A stretch of DNA of 48,867 nucleotides. Origin: Microcaldota archaeon. Its GTDB lineage: Archaea > Micrarchaeota > Micrarchaeia > Anstonellales > Bilamarchaeaceae. Below are positions 10,024 to 20,474 of the stretch, piece by piece. Positions within the stretch are counted from its first letter, which is position 1; each line of letters starts with the position of its first letter. The DNA is taken from assembly GCA_030613375.1 (NCBI GenBank), contig JAUWMC010000003.1:1-48867 (forward strand), read 5' to 3'. Both the position numbers and the translations under genes were made by a program. The notes under the pieces are model-generated. The model had not been told where the DNA came from and did not search any database. It saw only the letters and a list, made by a program, of their open reading frames with translations.

Positions 10024-10551
10024 ATGAAAAACAAAAAGGGCAGTGTTATCCCTAGTGCTCCAAGTGCAAAAACTCCTACTATTTCCAAGTTAGAGGATAA
10101 ATCAAGGAATGGGGGGCCAGACAAAATTCAAAAGCAGATTAAGGTACTTATTATAGATGATTTTCCTCAGATTTCAAGGGCTGTTCTCAGGAACCTGAAA
10201 AGGGTGGGAGTAAAACAGGAGGATGTGGTTTTGGCCAAGGACGGCAAGGAAGGCTTAGATCGAATCGCGACCGAGGAATTCGACCTCATTATAACGGATA
10301 ATCAAATGCCAAACATGAGTGGGGAGGTTATGGTACTTCGCCTTAGTGATGAAGGTAAAACGGAAATTGTGGACAAAATTGTCCTTCAGACTGGAGAACC
10401 ATTCAGCATCATGCAAGAAACAAAAACCACCTTAAGTGGAAGGGTGCTGGACAAAAACGGGGCAGGGGAGCAACTCACAGAAATAGCCAAACTCCTAATG
10501 GATGGAGGGACAATCAAAGGCTGGGTACCCAAAGAACCTAAAACAGAATGA
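10024..10551 (+). CDS. Stand-alone response-regulator receiver (CheY-like) protein
   Basis: VLIIDDFPQ, phospho-acceptor region LIITDNQMPNMSG, Thr/Lys conserved positions. Confidence 0.85.
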   Translation: MKNKKGSVIPSAPSAKTPTISKLEDKSRNGGPDKIQKQIKVLIIDDFPQISRAVLRNLKRVGVKQEDVVLAKDGKEGLDRIATEEFDLIITDNQMPNMSGEVMVLRLSDEGKTEIVDKIVLQTGEPFSIMQETKTTLSGRVLDKNGAGEQLTEIAKLLMDGGTIKGWVPKEPKTE

Positions 10552-11677
10552 GGATAGTTGGCACAATAATTGAGCCCATCAAAATTGTTCTTTCTACATT
10601 CAATCTTATGCATAAATACCCTAGGGCGGTTGCTACGAAAAAGAGCATCAAACCTGGAAGCGAATCTATAAGAAATATGATTAATATTAGGTAAATTGCA
10701 AGCATTGTATTCATGATGCTGAAATTGATTTTGGAGATTTCCCCTATTTTTGGCCTGAAGATATAGACGAGAATACAAGCAAAGGCGATTCCAATTATGA
10801 ATACGGAAAGGTAGGGAATGAGTGCATCTTGTATTGGAGTTATAGAGGAAGCTTCTGCAATTGCACCTATTCTTGCTTTGCCTAATGTAGATGCGGTAGA
10901 GAAAGCAAATACTGATTCACTTACTCCAATTGAAGCGATCGTTGCAAGGTATGCAACCCCTGCAAAGGGGACTATTATTGAGGCAAATGCTGCTACTTGT
11001 GCGGGAGAGCTTATTCCTGGAAGTAGGTCTGCAATCCATCCTAAGAATACTCCCAGCGCTGCAAATTTTAGTATGGAAAGGTCTATTCTTTTTGGGAGTT
11101 TTTGCTCAGGAAGCTTTGCGTTTGAGTAGGTGAAAATTGCGGCCATTGCAAACATTCCGGTAAATAGTGGGAGGAATGGATCCGGGAGGCCTAAGGAAAA
11201 TGCCTGCTTTCCGATTACCCCTGCAAGTATAAAGATTAGGAGAGCACCTAAGGGATTTTTGCTTCTTAGAACCAAAATTGCGGAAGCGATAATGAGGATG
11301 TGGAAAAGGTATGGCTGGATTGCCGGGAAAACTATTGGGTAGAGTGCCTGAGAGACTGGGAATAGGGTGATGCAGATTAATACTGCAAATATTGCGGAAA
11401 CCACCATTACTGTGAGGGCTTCGAGGCCTTTTCCTTTCATGGCCATTCTGTGGCCAGGGAGCACGGAAAGAACTACGGTTGAGTCCGGAATTCCTAGGAA
11501 AATTGAGGGAATGTATGCAATTATGGAATGGACTGCAAACATCGCAATTATTGCAAATGGAAGGTCAGGGGATAAGATATTCAAAGAAAGAAGAACTGAT
11601 GTAAGAGTATTGGGGTGCAGCCCCGGAATTAGTCCTGTGAGCAATCCAAGGAAAAGGGCGAGAATTATCAGAATCAT
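10538..11677 (-). CDS. TctA-like (DUF112-type) multi-pass membrane protein
   Basis: Polytopic; duplicated GLIPGLHPNT / DLLPGISSPAQ re-entrant-like motifs. Confidence 0.75.
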   Translation of the reverse strand: MILIILALFLGLLTGLIPGLHPNTLTSVLLSLNILSPDLPFAIIAMFAVHSIIAYIPSIFLGIPDSTVVLSVLPGHRMAMKGKGLEALTVMVVSAIFAVLICITLFPVSQALYPIVFPAIQPYLFHILIIASAILVLRSKNPLGALLIFILAGVIGKQAFSLGLPDPFLPLFTGMFAMAAIFTYSNAKLPEQKLPKRIDLSILKFAALGVFLGWIADLLPGISSPAQVAAFASIIVPFAGVAYLATIASIGVSESVFAFSTASTLGKARIGAIAEASSITPIQDALIPYLSVFIIGIAFACILVYIFRPKIGEISKINFSIMNTMLAIYLILIIFLIDSLPGLMLFFVATALGYLCIRLNVERTILMGSIIVPTILILF

Positions 11678-11740
11678 TCCTGCACCAGTAGGGGAATGGA
11701 CTGAATGCTTTAAATTTGGAGCAGTGAAAATTAAAACAGA

Positions 11741-12634
11741 ATGGAAAGCAAGAGGGTTGTGCTCAGGGTCAAGCCCGGAGAGTATGTTTCAAGGCGGAAG
11801 CCTGCTCAGGTTAAGCCATTCAGCAAGCTGTTCACCGAAATAGAACGGTGGCTCGGATTTGGGTTCTTTGTCGTGGTGTTGGGATATCTTTTCCTTGTTC
11901 CCGTCCTTTATCCAATTGCAGGGGAGATGGATCTCGGGCTCATCAAGGCACTTCCGTTCTATGAGATGGTGTTCCTGGGGGCTCTTATCTATATCGAGAT
12001 AGTTACGAAAAATGAGCAATTCGTAAGGAGAATTCGGGCGAGGCAGCTGGCAGGGCTTCCCCTGATGGTGTGCGCAGGGATGACATTTGTGTACATCAAA
12101 ACATTTGAGATTGACATTTTCTCCACAGAAACCCTGCTGGCGGCAGCCCTCCCTGCCTTCCAGGCAGTTGTGCTGTTTGCAAAGTTCAAATTAAGCGGGC
12201 TGGGGGTGACTTCGGATACATTGCGGATGCCCATCGTGCTCTCGGTTTTTGCGTGGATTGCGGCAATTCTGGCAACGTATGGCACAACTATGGATGCCAA
12301 TGGCCTGAGGCTATTTGGTGCCGCGCTCCTTATGGGCATAGGGCTGTCTGCAATAGTATTCTCTGCCAACGTTATGAGAAGGTGGAATCTGGAAAAAAGG
12401 GTTTTCAGGCATTTCCTTGTGCCATACTACGATAAGTGGAAGAGGCACGGAATAGTGAATCTTATGGTTTTCTGGAGCGCTGCTGCCATCCTCCTGCTCT
12501 TTTTTCTGTCCAGCTTCGCGATCGTTTACATTGGGGAAAATAGCGGGCTTGTGCATGGGACAATTGTGCAATTGGTCGCCCTTTATGCCATAATGTTCCC
12601 TGCTGCGTTATTTTCATTCCCAGGGCCTAAATAG
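11741..12634 (+). CDS. Multi-pass membrane protein, unknown function
   Basis: ORF with several hydrophobic segments; no recognised family. Confidence 0.65.
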   Translation: MESKRVVLRVKPGEYVSRRKPAQVKPFSKLFTEIERWLGFGFFVVVLGYLFLVPVLYPIAGEMDLGLIKALPFYEMVFLGALIYIEIVTKNEQFVRRIRARQLAGLPLMVCAGMTFVYIKTFEIDIFSTETLLAAALPAFQAVVLFAKFKLSGLGVTSDTLRMPIVLSVFAWIAAILATYGTTMDANGLRLFGAALLMGIGLSAIVFSANVMRRWNLEKRVFRHFLVPYYDKWKRHGIVNLMVFWSAAAILLLFFLSSFAIVYIGENSGLVHGTIVQLVALYAIMFPAALFSFPGPK

Positions 12635-12682
12635 AAGAAAAATATATTATGAAAAAGAAGGCTTTTAATCCTGATTGAAACT

Positions 12683-12700
12683 GGGTTTTTTAATTTATAT
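12683..12700 (+). promoter_or_regulatory. Candidate promoter of carA (GGGTTTTTTAATTTATAT)
   Basis: TATA-like element about 26 nt upstream of carA ATG; near-identical element precedes argF. Confidence 0.5.
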
Positions 12701-12725
12701 CGTGAAGAGGGTGAAGGTGTGATGG

Positions 12726-13790
12726 ATGAGAGCTGTGCTGGCCCTGAAGGATGGAACTGTTCTTCATGGCGCTGGTTTTGGCGCTGAGGGGGAAAGAACC
12801 GGGGAGCTTGTTTTCAATACTTCTATGACTGGGTACCAAGAGACGCTTACAGACCCGAGCTATGGGGGGCAAATCCTGCTTATGACTTATCCTTTGATTG
12901 GAAACTATGGAGTGAATAAAGAGGATAATGAAAGCGATAGGATTCATGCACCGGGGTTTGTAGTGCGGGAATTGAGCCCGGATTTCCAGCACCGCTCTGC
13001 AGAGGGCTCTGTGGACTCTTTTTTGAAGAAGAATGGGGTTCCTGGGATTTGTGGGGTGGATACGCGGTTCCTGGTTCGGAGAATACGGAGTAAGGGGGTT
13101 ATGCCTGCAATTATTGCTACTTCTACGGGTAAGATTGATGTTGAGAAACTTCTTTCTAAACTTGAGGGGTTTGATTATTCTGCAACTGATTATGTGGCTG
13201 AAGCAGGGGTAAATGAACCTAAAATATTCGGAAACGGAAATCCAAAGAAGGTTGCTTTGCTGGATTTCGGAGTGAAGATGGGAATTGTGCGGGAGCTTGT
13301 GAAGCGTGGGTGTGAAGTGCACGTACTTCCTGCATATTCAAGTACAGAGGATGTGAAGGCACTTGAGCCGGATGGAATAATGCTCTCTAATGGGCCCGGG
13401 GACCCTGCAGTGGTTACAGGGATACATAAAACCGTGAAAGAGCTTGCGGGGTTTAAGCCGATGTTTGGAGTTTGTTTGGGGCATCAGGTGCTTGCGCACG
13501 CGTTTGGAGGAAACACTTTCAAATTGAAATTTGGGCACAGGGGGTCAAATCATCCTGTTCTGGATTTGGAGAGGAACCGAGTGGCGATTACTACGCAGAA
13601 CCATGGGTTTGCAGTGGATAAGATTCCTAAAGGATTTGAGCTTACGCATACGCACCTGAATGATGGGAGCATAGAGGGGATGCGGAATAAAGAATTGGAA
13701 ATATTTTCTGTGCAGTACCATCCTGAGGCTTCTCCCGGGCCCCATGATTCCGGGTACCTTTTCGATGAGTTCGTGGGGCTGATGGAGTGA
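12726..13790 (+). CDS. carA: Carbamoyl-phosphate synthase small (glutaminase) subunit
   Basis: MRAVLALKDGTVLHGAGFG; GVCLGHQ nucleophile motif; QYHPEASPGPHD. Confidence 0.96.
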   Translation: MRAVLALKDGTVLHGAGFGAEGERTGELVFNTSMTGYQETLTDPSYGGQILLMTYPLIGNYGVNKEDNESDRIHAPGFVVRELSPDFQHRSAEGSVDSFLKKNGVPGICGVDTRFLVRRIRSKGVMPAIIATSTGKIDVEKLLSKLEGFDYSATDYVAEAGVNEPKIFGNGNPKKVALLDFGVKMGIVRELVKRGCEVHVLPAYSSTEDVKALEPDGIMLSNGPGDPAVVTGIHKTVKELAGFKPMFGVCLGHQVLAHAFGGNTFKLKFGHRGSNHPVLDLERNRVAITTQNHGFAVDKIPKGFELTHTHLNDGSIEGMRNKELEIFSVQYHPEASPGPHDSGYLFDEFVGLME

Positions 13791-16700
13791 AGAAGGTGCT
13801 GGTTATCGGGAGCGGCCCCATAGTTATTGGACAGAGTGCCGAGTTTGATTATTCTGGTGCGCAGGCATGTAGGGCACTTAGGGAAGAGGGGAAGGAGGTT
13901 GTGCTGGTTAATTCGAATCCTGCTACCATTCAAACAGATTATGAGATGGCGGATAGGGTGTATATTGAACCCCTTACCTGTGAAGTGCTGGAGAAGATTA
14001 TTGAAAGGGAGGAACCGGATGCGCTGCTTGCAACTGTGGGCGGGCAGACCGGGCTTAATTTATCCATGGAATTGTGCAAGAAGGGAATTCTGGAGAAGCA
14101 TAATATTGCGTTTTTGGGAACGGATGCGAAATCAATAGAAATGGCAGAGTCTCGCGAAGAATTCAACATGCTTATGGAAAAGATTGGAATTCCGATAATG
14201 CCTGGGAAAGTAGTGAAGGAGTTTGAGAGTGCTAAAGGGTTTGTGGAATCGATTGGGTATCCTGTTATTATCCGCCCTTCTTTTACGCTTGGGGGAACCG
14301 GAGGGGGAACTGCGTTTAATGAAAAAGAGCTTGGGGAATTTGTGGAGTCTGCAACCCGCCTTAGCGCAACCGGGGAAGCGCTTGTGGAAAAGAGCGCTTT
14401 GGGCTGGGGGGAATTTGAATATGAAGTTGTTAGGGATGCGGATGGGAATGCAGTAATTATCTGCAATATGGAGAATATTGACCCTATGGGAGTGCATACG
14501 GGGGAGAGCATTGTGGTTGCGCCTTCGCAAACTTTGAGTGATGTGGACCACCAGGTTTTGCGTAATGCTGCACTGAAGATTGTGCATGCTGTGGGGATTG
14601 AGGGCGGATGCAATGTGCAATTTTCAATGAACCAGGAAACCGGGGAATTTTTTGTGATTGAGATTAATCCTCGGCTTTCCAGGTCTTCTGCACTTGCTTC
14701 AAAAGCTACGGGGTATCCGATTGCGCGAGTTGCAACCAAGATTGCTTTGGGAAAAAGGCTGCATGAGATAAAAAATGCAATTACCGGGACTTCTGCGGCA
14801 TTTGAGCCTGCACTTGATTATGTCATTACTAAAATTCCTAGATGGCCGTTTGATAAGTTTCCCCAGACTTCGCGCGTGATTGGGACGCAAATGAAAAGTA
14901 CTGGGGAAGTAATGGGGATTGGGAGGACTTTTCCTGAGTCTTTGAATAAAGCGATACGGAGTTTGGAGATAAAAATTCCAAAAGAAATTGAGCCTGGGGA
15001 GCATTTGTATCCACCTACGGATTTGAGGCTGTTTGCGCTATTGGAGGCATTTCGGAGGGGGAGCAGTGTTGCGGAACTGCACGAGAAAACAAAAATAAAC
15101 GAGTGGTTCCTGAACCGGATGGGGGAAATGGTAGAGCTGGAGGGGAAAATTAAGGAGGGGCTGGGGAAGAAAGTTCTATTGGAAGCGAAGCGTGCGGGTT
15201 TTTCTGATGAGCAGATTGGTGCGCTTAGCGGGAAAAGTGAATTGGAAGTGCGGAAGCTGAGGAAAGGATTTGGAATAGTGGCTAAATATAAAACCGTGGA
15301 TTCATGCGCTGGGGAGTTTGAGGCGATTACCCCATACTATTATTCTACGTATGAAGATGAGAATGAAGCTGGGGAGATGGAGGGGAAAAAGATTATTGTA
15401 ATTGGATCTGGGCCAATACGGATTGGGCAGGGGATTGAATTTGATTATTGCTGCTCGCATGCTGCTTTTGCAATTAGGGAAATGGGGTACAAGAGCATTA
15501 TGATTAACAATAATCCGGAAACGGTAAGCACGGATTTTGATTCCAGTGATCGTTTGTATTTTGAGCCGCTTACTTTTGAGGACGTAATGAATATTGTTGA
15601 AAACGAGAATCCTGAAGGAGTAATTGTGCAGCTTGGGGGCCAGACCAGCATAAAGCTCGCAGGAAAGCTTGCAGAAGCAGGGGTTAGAATACTGGGGACT
15701 TCTGTGGATGGGATAGACCTTGCAGAGGATAGGGAGAGGTTTAGCAAGCTTATGGATAAATTGGGGATTCCCCAGCCTGAAAATGGAATTGCGCTTAATG
15801 ATGTTGAGGCATTCCATGTTGCTTCCAGGATTGGGTATCCTGTGGTTGTAAGACCAAGTTATGTGATTGCTGGGAGAGGGATGGAAATTGTACGGGATGA
15901 TGTTGAGCTTCGCAAATATATTGATGAAGCAGTGGAGTTGAGCGGGGAAAAGCCGGTACTTATAGATAGATATTTGGACAATGCAATTGAGTGCGAAGTG
16001 GATGCGGTTAGTGATGGGAAGAAGATTTTCATAAGCGGGGTTATGGAGCATATTGAGCCTGCGGGGGTGCATTCCGGGGATGCAAATATAGTGATTCCTT
16101 CTTTGAGGCTGAGTGATGAGGAAGAGGGGACGATTATTGAATATACTAAAAAGATTGCAAAGGCTTTGGGAATAGTTGGGCTAATTAATATCCAGTATGT
16201 TGTGAAGAAGGGGACCGTGTACATACTGGAAGCTAATCCTCGCGCGAGCAGAACCGTTCCGTTTGTGAGCAAGGCTATTGGGGTGCCGCTTGCAAAGCTT
16301 GCGGTGAAGGCAATGGTTGGGGAGACGCTCCCTGAGATTAAACCTGTGCAGAATCATTATGCGGTAAAGAGCATTGTGTTTCCATTTTTGAAATTGATTG
16401 GAACTGACATAAAATTAGGTCCGGAAATGAGGAGCACCGGGGAAACCATGGGGATTGGGAAGAGCTTTGAGATGGCTTATTACAAAGCACTTCTTGCTGC
16501 AGGAATTGATGTGGATAAAGGGAAACGTGCTGCGTTCCTGAGCTTCAGGGATGATGACCATCCTTATGTGCATGAACTTGCTCCAGTGCTCAAGAAGCTC
16601 GGGTTCAAGATTTATGGAACTCTTGGGACTGTGGGGCCCATTGAGAATGCGATTGCTATTTCCAAAATTGGGAGAGGGTATCCCAGTGTAGTGGACATGA

Positions 16701-16909
16701 TTGAGTCCGGGAGGGTTAATTTAGTGATAAATACTCCTCGGAGGGGCGGGAGTGCCCATACGGACGGGTTCAAAATGAGGAAGGCGAGTATTCAGCAGGG
16801 GATTCCCTGCATTACGAACATAAATACTGCATTTGAGCTTCTGAAGGCTTTGGACACTCTTGATAAGAAAGAGTTGGATGTGCGGACCGTGGAAGAGTAC
16901 GCGGAATGA
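13787..16909 (+). CDS. carB: Carbamoyl-phosphate synthase large subunit (GTG start overlapping carA stop)
   Basis: KKVLVIGSGPIVIGQSAEFDYSGAQACRAL; duplicated ATP-grasp halves; GETMGIGKSF. Confidence 0.97.
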   Translation: MKKVLVIGSGPIVIGQSAEFDYSGAQACRALREEGKEVVLVNSNPATIQTDYEMADRVYIEPLTCEVLEKIIEREEPDALLATVGGQTGLNLSMELCKKGILEKHNIAFLGTDAKSIEMAESREEFNMLMEKIGIPIMPGKVVKEFESAKGFVESIGYPVIIRPSFTLGGTGGGTAFNEKELGEFVESATRLSATGEALVEKSALGWGEFEYEVVRDADGNAVIICNMENIDPMGVHTGESIVVAPSQTLSDVDHQVLRNAALKIVHAVGIEGGCNVQFSMNQETGEFFVIEINPRLSRSSALASKATGYPIARVATKIALGKRLHEIKNAITGTSAAFEPALDYVITKIPRWPFDKFPQTSRVIGTQMKSTGEVMGIGRTFPESLNKAIRSLEIKIPKEIEPGEHLYPPTDLRLFALLEAFRRGSSVAELHEKTKINEWFLNRMGEMVELEGKIKEGLGKKVLLEAKRAGFSDEQIGALSGKSELEVRKLRKGFGIVAKYKTVDSCAGEFEAITPYYYSTYEDENEAGEMEGKKIIVIGSGPIRIGQGIEFDYCCSHAAFAIREMGYKSIMINNNPETVSTDFDSSDRLYFEPLTFEDVMNIVENENPEGVIVQLGGQTSIKLAGKLAEAGVRILGTSVDGIDLAEDRERFSKLMDKLGIPQPENGIALNDVEAFHVASRIGYPVVVRPSYVIAGRGMEIVRDDVELRKYIDEAVELSGEKPVLIDRYLDNAIECEVDAVSDGKKIFISGVMEHIEPAGVHSGDANIVIPSLRLSDEEEGTIIEYTKKIAKALGIVGLINIQYVVKKGTVYILEANPRASRTVPFVSKAIGVPLAKLAVKAMVGETLPEIKPVQNHYAVKSIVFPFLKLIGTDIKLGPEMRSTGETMGIGKSFEMAYYKALLAAGIDVDKGKRAAFLSFRDDDHPYVHELAPVLKKLGFKIYGTLGTVGPIENAIAISKIGRGYPSVVDMIESGRVNLVINTPRRGGSAHTDGFKMRKASIQQGIPCITNINTAFELLKALDTLDKKELDVRTVEEYAE

Positions 16910-16926
16910 GGTTTTTTTAATTTATG
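16909..16926 (+). promoter_or_regulatory. Candidate promoter of argF (AGGTTTTTTTAATTTATG)
   Basis: Near copy of the carA upstream element at equivalent spacing. Confidence 0.45.
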
Positions 16927-16952
16927 TGTAGAATAGAGATGAAGGTGGGAAT

Positions 16953-17876
16953 ATGGACTTGAAAGGAAGACACTTTTTGACCCTCTTAGACTACAGCAAA
17001 GAGGAAGTGGAATATCTGTTGGACGTTGCTTTGAAGATGAAAAAGGGTGAGCTTGTGAAGAAATTGCCGGACAAAACCCTGGCGATGCTTTTCCAGAAAT
17101 CATCTACACGCACCAGGATGAGCTTTGAGGCTGGAATGACTCGTTTAGGAGGGCATGGGATGTTCCTGGACATCAAGAACACTCAATTGGGCCGTGGTGA
17201 AAGCATTGAAGATACCGGAAAGACCATGAGTCGTTATGTAGAAGGGATTATGGCCAGGTTGAATGACCATAAGGACATTGAGGGGATCGCAGCTAATGCA
17301 ACTGTTCCTGTGATTAATGCGCTTACGGATATGTACCATCCTTGTCAAACGATGGCGGATATGCTTACTGTACTTGAGAAGAAAGGGAAAGTAGGTGGAT
17401 TAAAGATTGTGTATGTAGGAGATTGCGGATTCAACATGTTCCACTCAACCATGATTGGGTTCTCTAAATTAGGTGCGAATGTTGTTGGATTATGTCCGGA
17501 TAAACCGGAGTATATGCCTAAGCCTGAGATGCTTGAGAAAGTAAGGGCCCAGGCAAAAGGAACTGTTTCTATTTCGCATGATCCTGTGGACGCAGTGAGG
17601 GATGCGGATGTTGTTTATACTGATGTATGGATAAGCATGGGGCAGGATGAAGAGAAAGCAAAAAGGCTTGCGGACTTTGAAGGGTTCCAGGTGAATTCTA
17701 AATTGATGGGGCACGCAAAGCCTGATGCGATCTTTATGCACTGTTTGCCTGCGCACCGCGGAGTAGAAGTTGCTGCTGAAGTAATTGACAGCCCTTGTTC
17801 AGTTGTGTTTGATGAAGCTGAAAATAGATTGTGGGCACAAAATGCGATTCTAGTTGAACTGATGGGCGGAGAATAG
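16953..17876 (+). CDS. argF: Ornithine carbamoyltransferase
   Basis: SSTRTRMSFEAG, HPCQTMADMLT, FMHCLPAHRG. Confidence 0.95.
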   Translation: MDLKGRHFLTLLDYSKEEVEYLLDVALKMKKGELVKKLPDKTLAMLFQKSSTRTRMSFEAGMTRLGGHGMFLDIKNTQLGRGESIEDTGKTMSRYVEGIMARLNDHKDIEGIAANATVPVINALTDMYHPCQTMADMLTVLEKKGKVGGLKIVYVGDCGFNMFHSTMIGFSKLGANVVGLCPDKPEYMPKPEMLEKVRAQAKGTVSISHDPVDAVRDADVVYTDVWISMGQDEEKAKRLADFEGFQVNSKLMGHAKPDAIFMHCLPAHRGVEVAAEVIDSPCSVVFDEAENRLWAQNAILVELMGGE

Positions 17877-17915
17877 ACTCCCCATCCTCTTTCTTTTTAT
17901 TTATTCTCCTATAAA

Positions 17916-19733
17916 GTGCTTTTCATGATACTCAACGCAAAGCACCAGATTGCAAGCCTTATTTCCAAAGCGACTGATGAGGATGAAAGCGTATGCTTTA
18001 CTACTCTCGAAATTGCTGAAGAGGGAAAGGGGGATGTTGCAAGTAAGATTGGGTTTATTCTGGCAAAGAAGATGAAGATGAGCCCTGCACAGGCTGCGGG
18101 AGAAATTGTAGAGAAGCTCAAACCACATGAGTGGGTGAAAAGCGTTGAGGTTTCTGGTCCATACATAAACTTCTTTTTAAGCGATGAGTTTTACGCTGAA
18201 GCTGTGCGGAGAATCCTGGAGATGGAAAGAGAATATGGATCCGGGAACTCCGGAAGGAGGGTTATTGTAGAGTCTCCTGCTGTGAATCCAAATAAGCCCT
18301 GGCATATTGGACACCTAAGGAATGCGTTGCTTGGAGATTCTGTTGCAAATCTTTTGCAGTTTTCCGGGGATGATGTACAGAGGATGGATTATATTGATGA
18401 TTTGGGTTTGCAGGTTGCTCAGAGTTTGTGGGGCTACCTAAACATGGATAAAAAAATTGAGGGAAAAACTGATCACTGGATTGGGCATGAGTACGTAAAG
18501 GTTGCGGGGATGGTGGAAAAAGATGAAGTTGTAAAAAAATCTATTGAGGGGATTTTGAAGGAGATGGAAAATGGAGGAAATGAAACTGCGGAGAAAGCCC
18601 GGTGGCTTGCAGAAGAATGCGTAAAGGCTCAGTATGAAACCGCATTCAATTATGGAAATCATGAGAATGTGCTTATTTGTGAAAGTGACATTATGCGGGA
18701 AATTTTTGAGGAGGGGATTGAGAAATTGAAGAAAAGTGGGGCAGTTACGCACGAAACCAGTGGAAAGAGCAAAGGATGTTGGGTAGTAAAACTCGGAGGA
18801 AAGATGAGGGGGATGACTGACCCGGATAAGATACTTATACGAAGTAATGGAACTGTTACGTATACTGGAAAGGATATGATTTTTCATTTGTGGAAATTTG
18901 GGAAATTGGAGGGAGATTTCAAATACTCTAAATTCATGGACCAGCCTACAGATGGGGTTGCATACATTACTTCCAAAAAGGGAGTAAAGAAGGATTTTGG
19001 GAAAGCAGATCTGATCGTGAATGTAATTGGAGTGGAGCAGAAGTACCCGCAGGAAGTAATCAAACATGTATTGGGTGTGCTTGAGTACAATAAGGAAGCG
19101 GAGAATTTCGTGCATTTGGCTTATGAGCATGCATGGCTTCCAGAAGTGAAGTTCTCCGGAAGGAAAGGGACTTGGATAGGGCATACAGCAGATGAGCTTG
19201 CAATAGAGGGAAAAAAGAGGGCTTTGGAAAAGGTGAAGAGCGAGCTTCCGGAAGAGGAAAAGGAAATTATTGCTGAAGAAGTTGCGATTGGAGCGATAAG
19301 ATATGCGTTCCTGAAGATTGCCCCTGAGAAGAAATTGGTGTTTAAATGGGATGAAGTTTTGAGTTTGGAAGGCGACTCTGGACCGTATTTGCAATATGCA
19401 TGCGTGCGTGCAAGGAGGATTATGGAAAAGGCGGGGTATGAAGCTGCAGTAAAATCGTATGAATTTAATGCTGAAGAGAAACGGCTGATAAAGGAGCTGG
19501 CGAGGTTCCCGGAGATTGTTGGAAATGCTACAAAAAAGATGAGGCCACACATGGTTTCAGATTACCTTTACTCTCTCTCTAATGTGTTTAGCAAGTTCTA
19601 CACAAACAATCCTGTGATTAAAGCAGAAAATGAAAAGGAGAGGAAGATGAGGCTCGCGATGGTTTCCGCATTTAACAATGTGCTTTCAATTGGATTAGGA
19701 ATTCTTGGGGTCCCTATACCGAATAAAATGTAG
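17916..19733 (+). CDS. argS: Arginyl-tRNA synthetase; start may be a few codons downstream at MILNAKHQI
   Basis: VESPAVNPNKPWHIGHLRNALLGDS (HIGH motif) and DALR-like C-terminal domain. Confidence 0.95.
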   Translation: MLFMILNAKHQIASLISKATDEDESVCFTTLEIAEEGKGDVASKIGFILAKKMKMSPAQAAGEIVEKLKPHEWVKSVEVSGPYINFFLSDEFYAEAVRRILEMEREYGSGNSGRRVIVESPAVNPNKPWHIGHLRNALLGDSVANLLQFSGDDVQRMDYIDDLGLQVAQSLWGYLNMDKKIEGKTDHWIGHEYVKVAGMVEKDEVVKKSIEGILKEMENGGNETAEKARWLAEECVKAQYETAFNYGNHENVLICESDIMREIFEEGIEKLKKSGAVTHETSGKSKGCWVVKLGGKMRGMTDPDKILIRSNGTVTYTGKDMIFHLWKFGKLEGDFKYSKFMDQPTDGVAYITSKKGVKKDFGKADLIVNVIGVEQKYPQEVIKHVLGVLEYNKEAENFVHLAYEHAWLPEVKFSGRKGTWIGHTADELAIEGKKRALEKVKSELPEEEKEIIAEEVAIGAIRYAFLKIAPEKKLVFKWDEVLSLEGDSGPYLQYACVRARRIMEKAGYEAAVKSYEFNAEEKRLIKELARFPEIVGNATKKMRPHMVSDYLYSLSNVFSKFYTNNPVIKAENEKERKMRLAMVSAFNNVLSIGLGILGVPIPNKM

Positions 19734-20474
19734 CTAAGACTTGACGTATTTGAGAGCCTCTTCAAAGTCCATTTTGAATCCGTGCTTGGAGAAATACTTT
19801 ACGATGTTGTACACATCTCTTTCCAGGTATCTTTCTGAATTGGGATGGGAGAGAATTACGCCCTGTCCGAAATCAATAAGGTAAGGCTTGGGGCCAACTA
19901 GAATGTTGTATTCACTTATATCTGCGTGAACCAAGCCCGCACGGTACAGTTTGCGGATGTCTAAAAGAATGCTTTTGAGTTGTGAAATGGATTCCGGACC
20001 CAGAATGTTCAACTGGGTATAAGGGAGCCCATCTTCACCCAAAAATTCCATAATTAAAATATTTTTTACTTGGAGAAGGGGTTTCGGAGCATGCACTTTG
20101 GCTTTGGCGCAAATTTCCAGGTTTTTGTATTCTTTTTGTGCAAAAGCAGATACTAAATCCCTTTCCGTGTGACGGAACTTTTTGAAGCGCCGATCACCTT
20201 CGATGTATTCCTTGCGGCGCATGAACTTGGTTGTTTCAATTTTGTAGATTTTTACTGCAATAGGTGAACCTGAAGGAGTAGTTGCGCGGAATACGTTTGC
20301 TTCTTTCCCTGTGGAAATAGGATTGTCTACTGTTTGAAGTATCCCTTTTCCCATAAGTTTAGAAAGTGCAAGCAAAGTAGAGCGGTCGAAAACTTCACTC
20401 TCTACCTTGAATCGTTCCTTAAGTAAAAAGTCGTCTTTTGAAGGCCTTTTTCTTTTTGAAACCTTCCTAGCCAT
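19734..20474 (-). CDS. Rio1-type serine protein kinase
   Basis: ISTGKEANVFRA, VHADISEYNILV, YLIDFGQGV. Confidence 0.93.
   Translation of the reverse strand: MARKVSKRKRPSKDDFLLKERFKVESEVFDRSTLLALSKLMGKGILQTVDNPISTGKEANVFRATTPSGSPIAVKIYKIETTKFMRRKEYIEGDRRFKKFRHTERDLVSAFAQKEYKNLEICAKAKVHAPKPLLQVKNILIMEFLGEDGLPYTQLNILGPESISQLKSILLDIRKLYRAGLVHADISEYNILVGPKPYLIDFGQGVILSHPNSERYLERDVYNIVKYFSKHGFKMDFEEALKYVKS

Noticed and set aside
13939-14739. 266-aa minus-strand ORF inside carB
   Set aside because: Antisense to a clear carB; Ser-rich composition typical of shadow frames
15302-16072. 256-aa minus-strand ORF in carB
   Set aside because: Antisense shadow of a strongly conserved gene
18438-19550. 370-aa minus-strand ORF opposite argS
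   Set aside because: Fully antisense to ArgRS, Phe/His/Ser-rich composition with no recognisable domain
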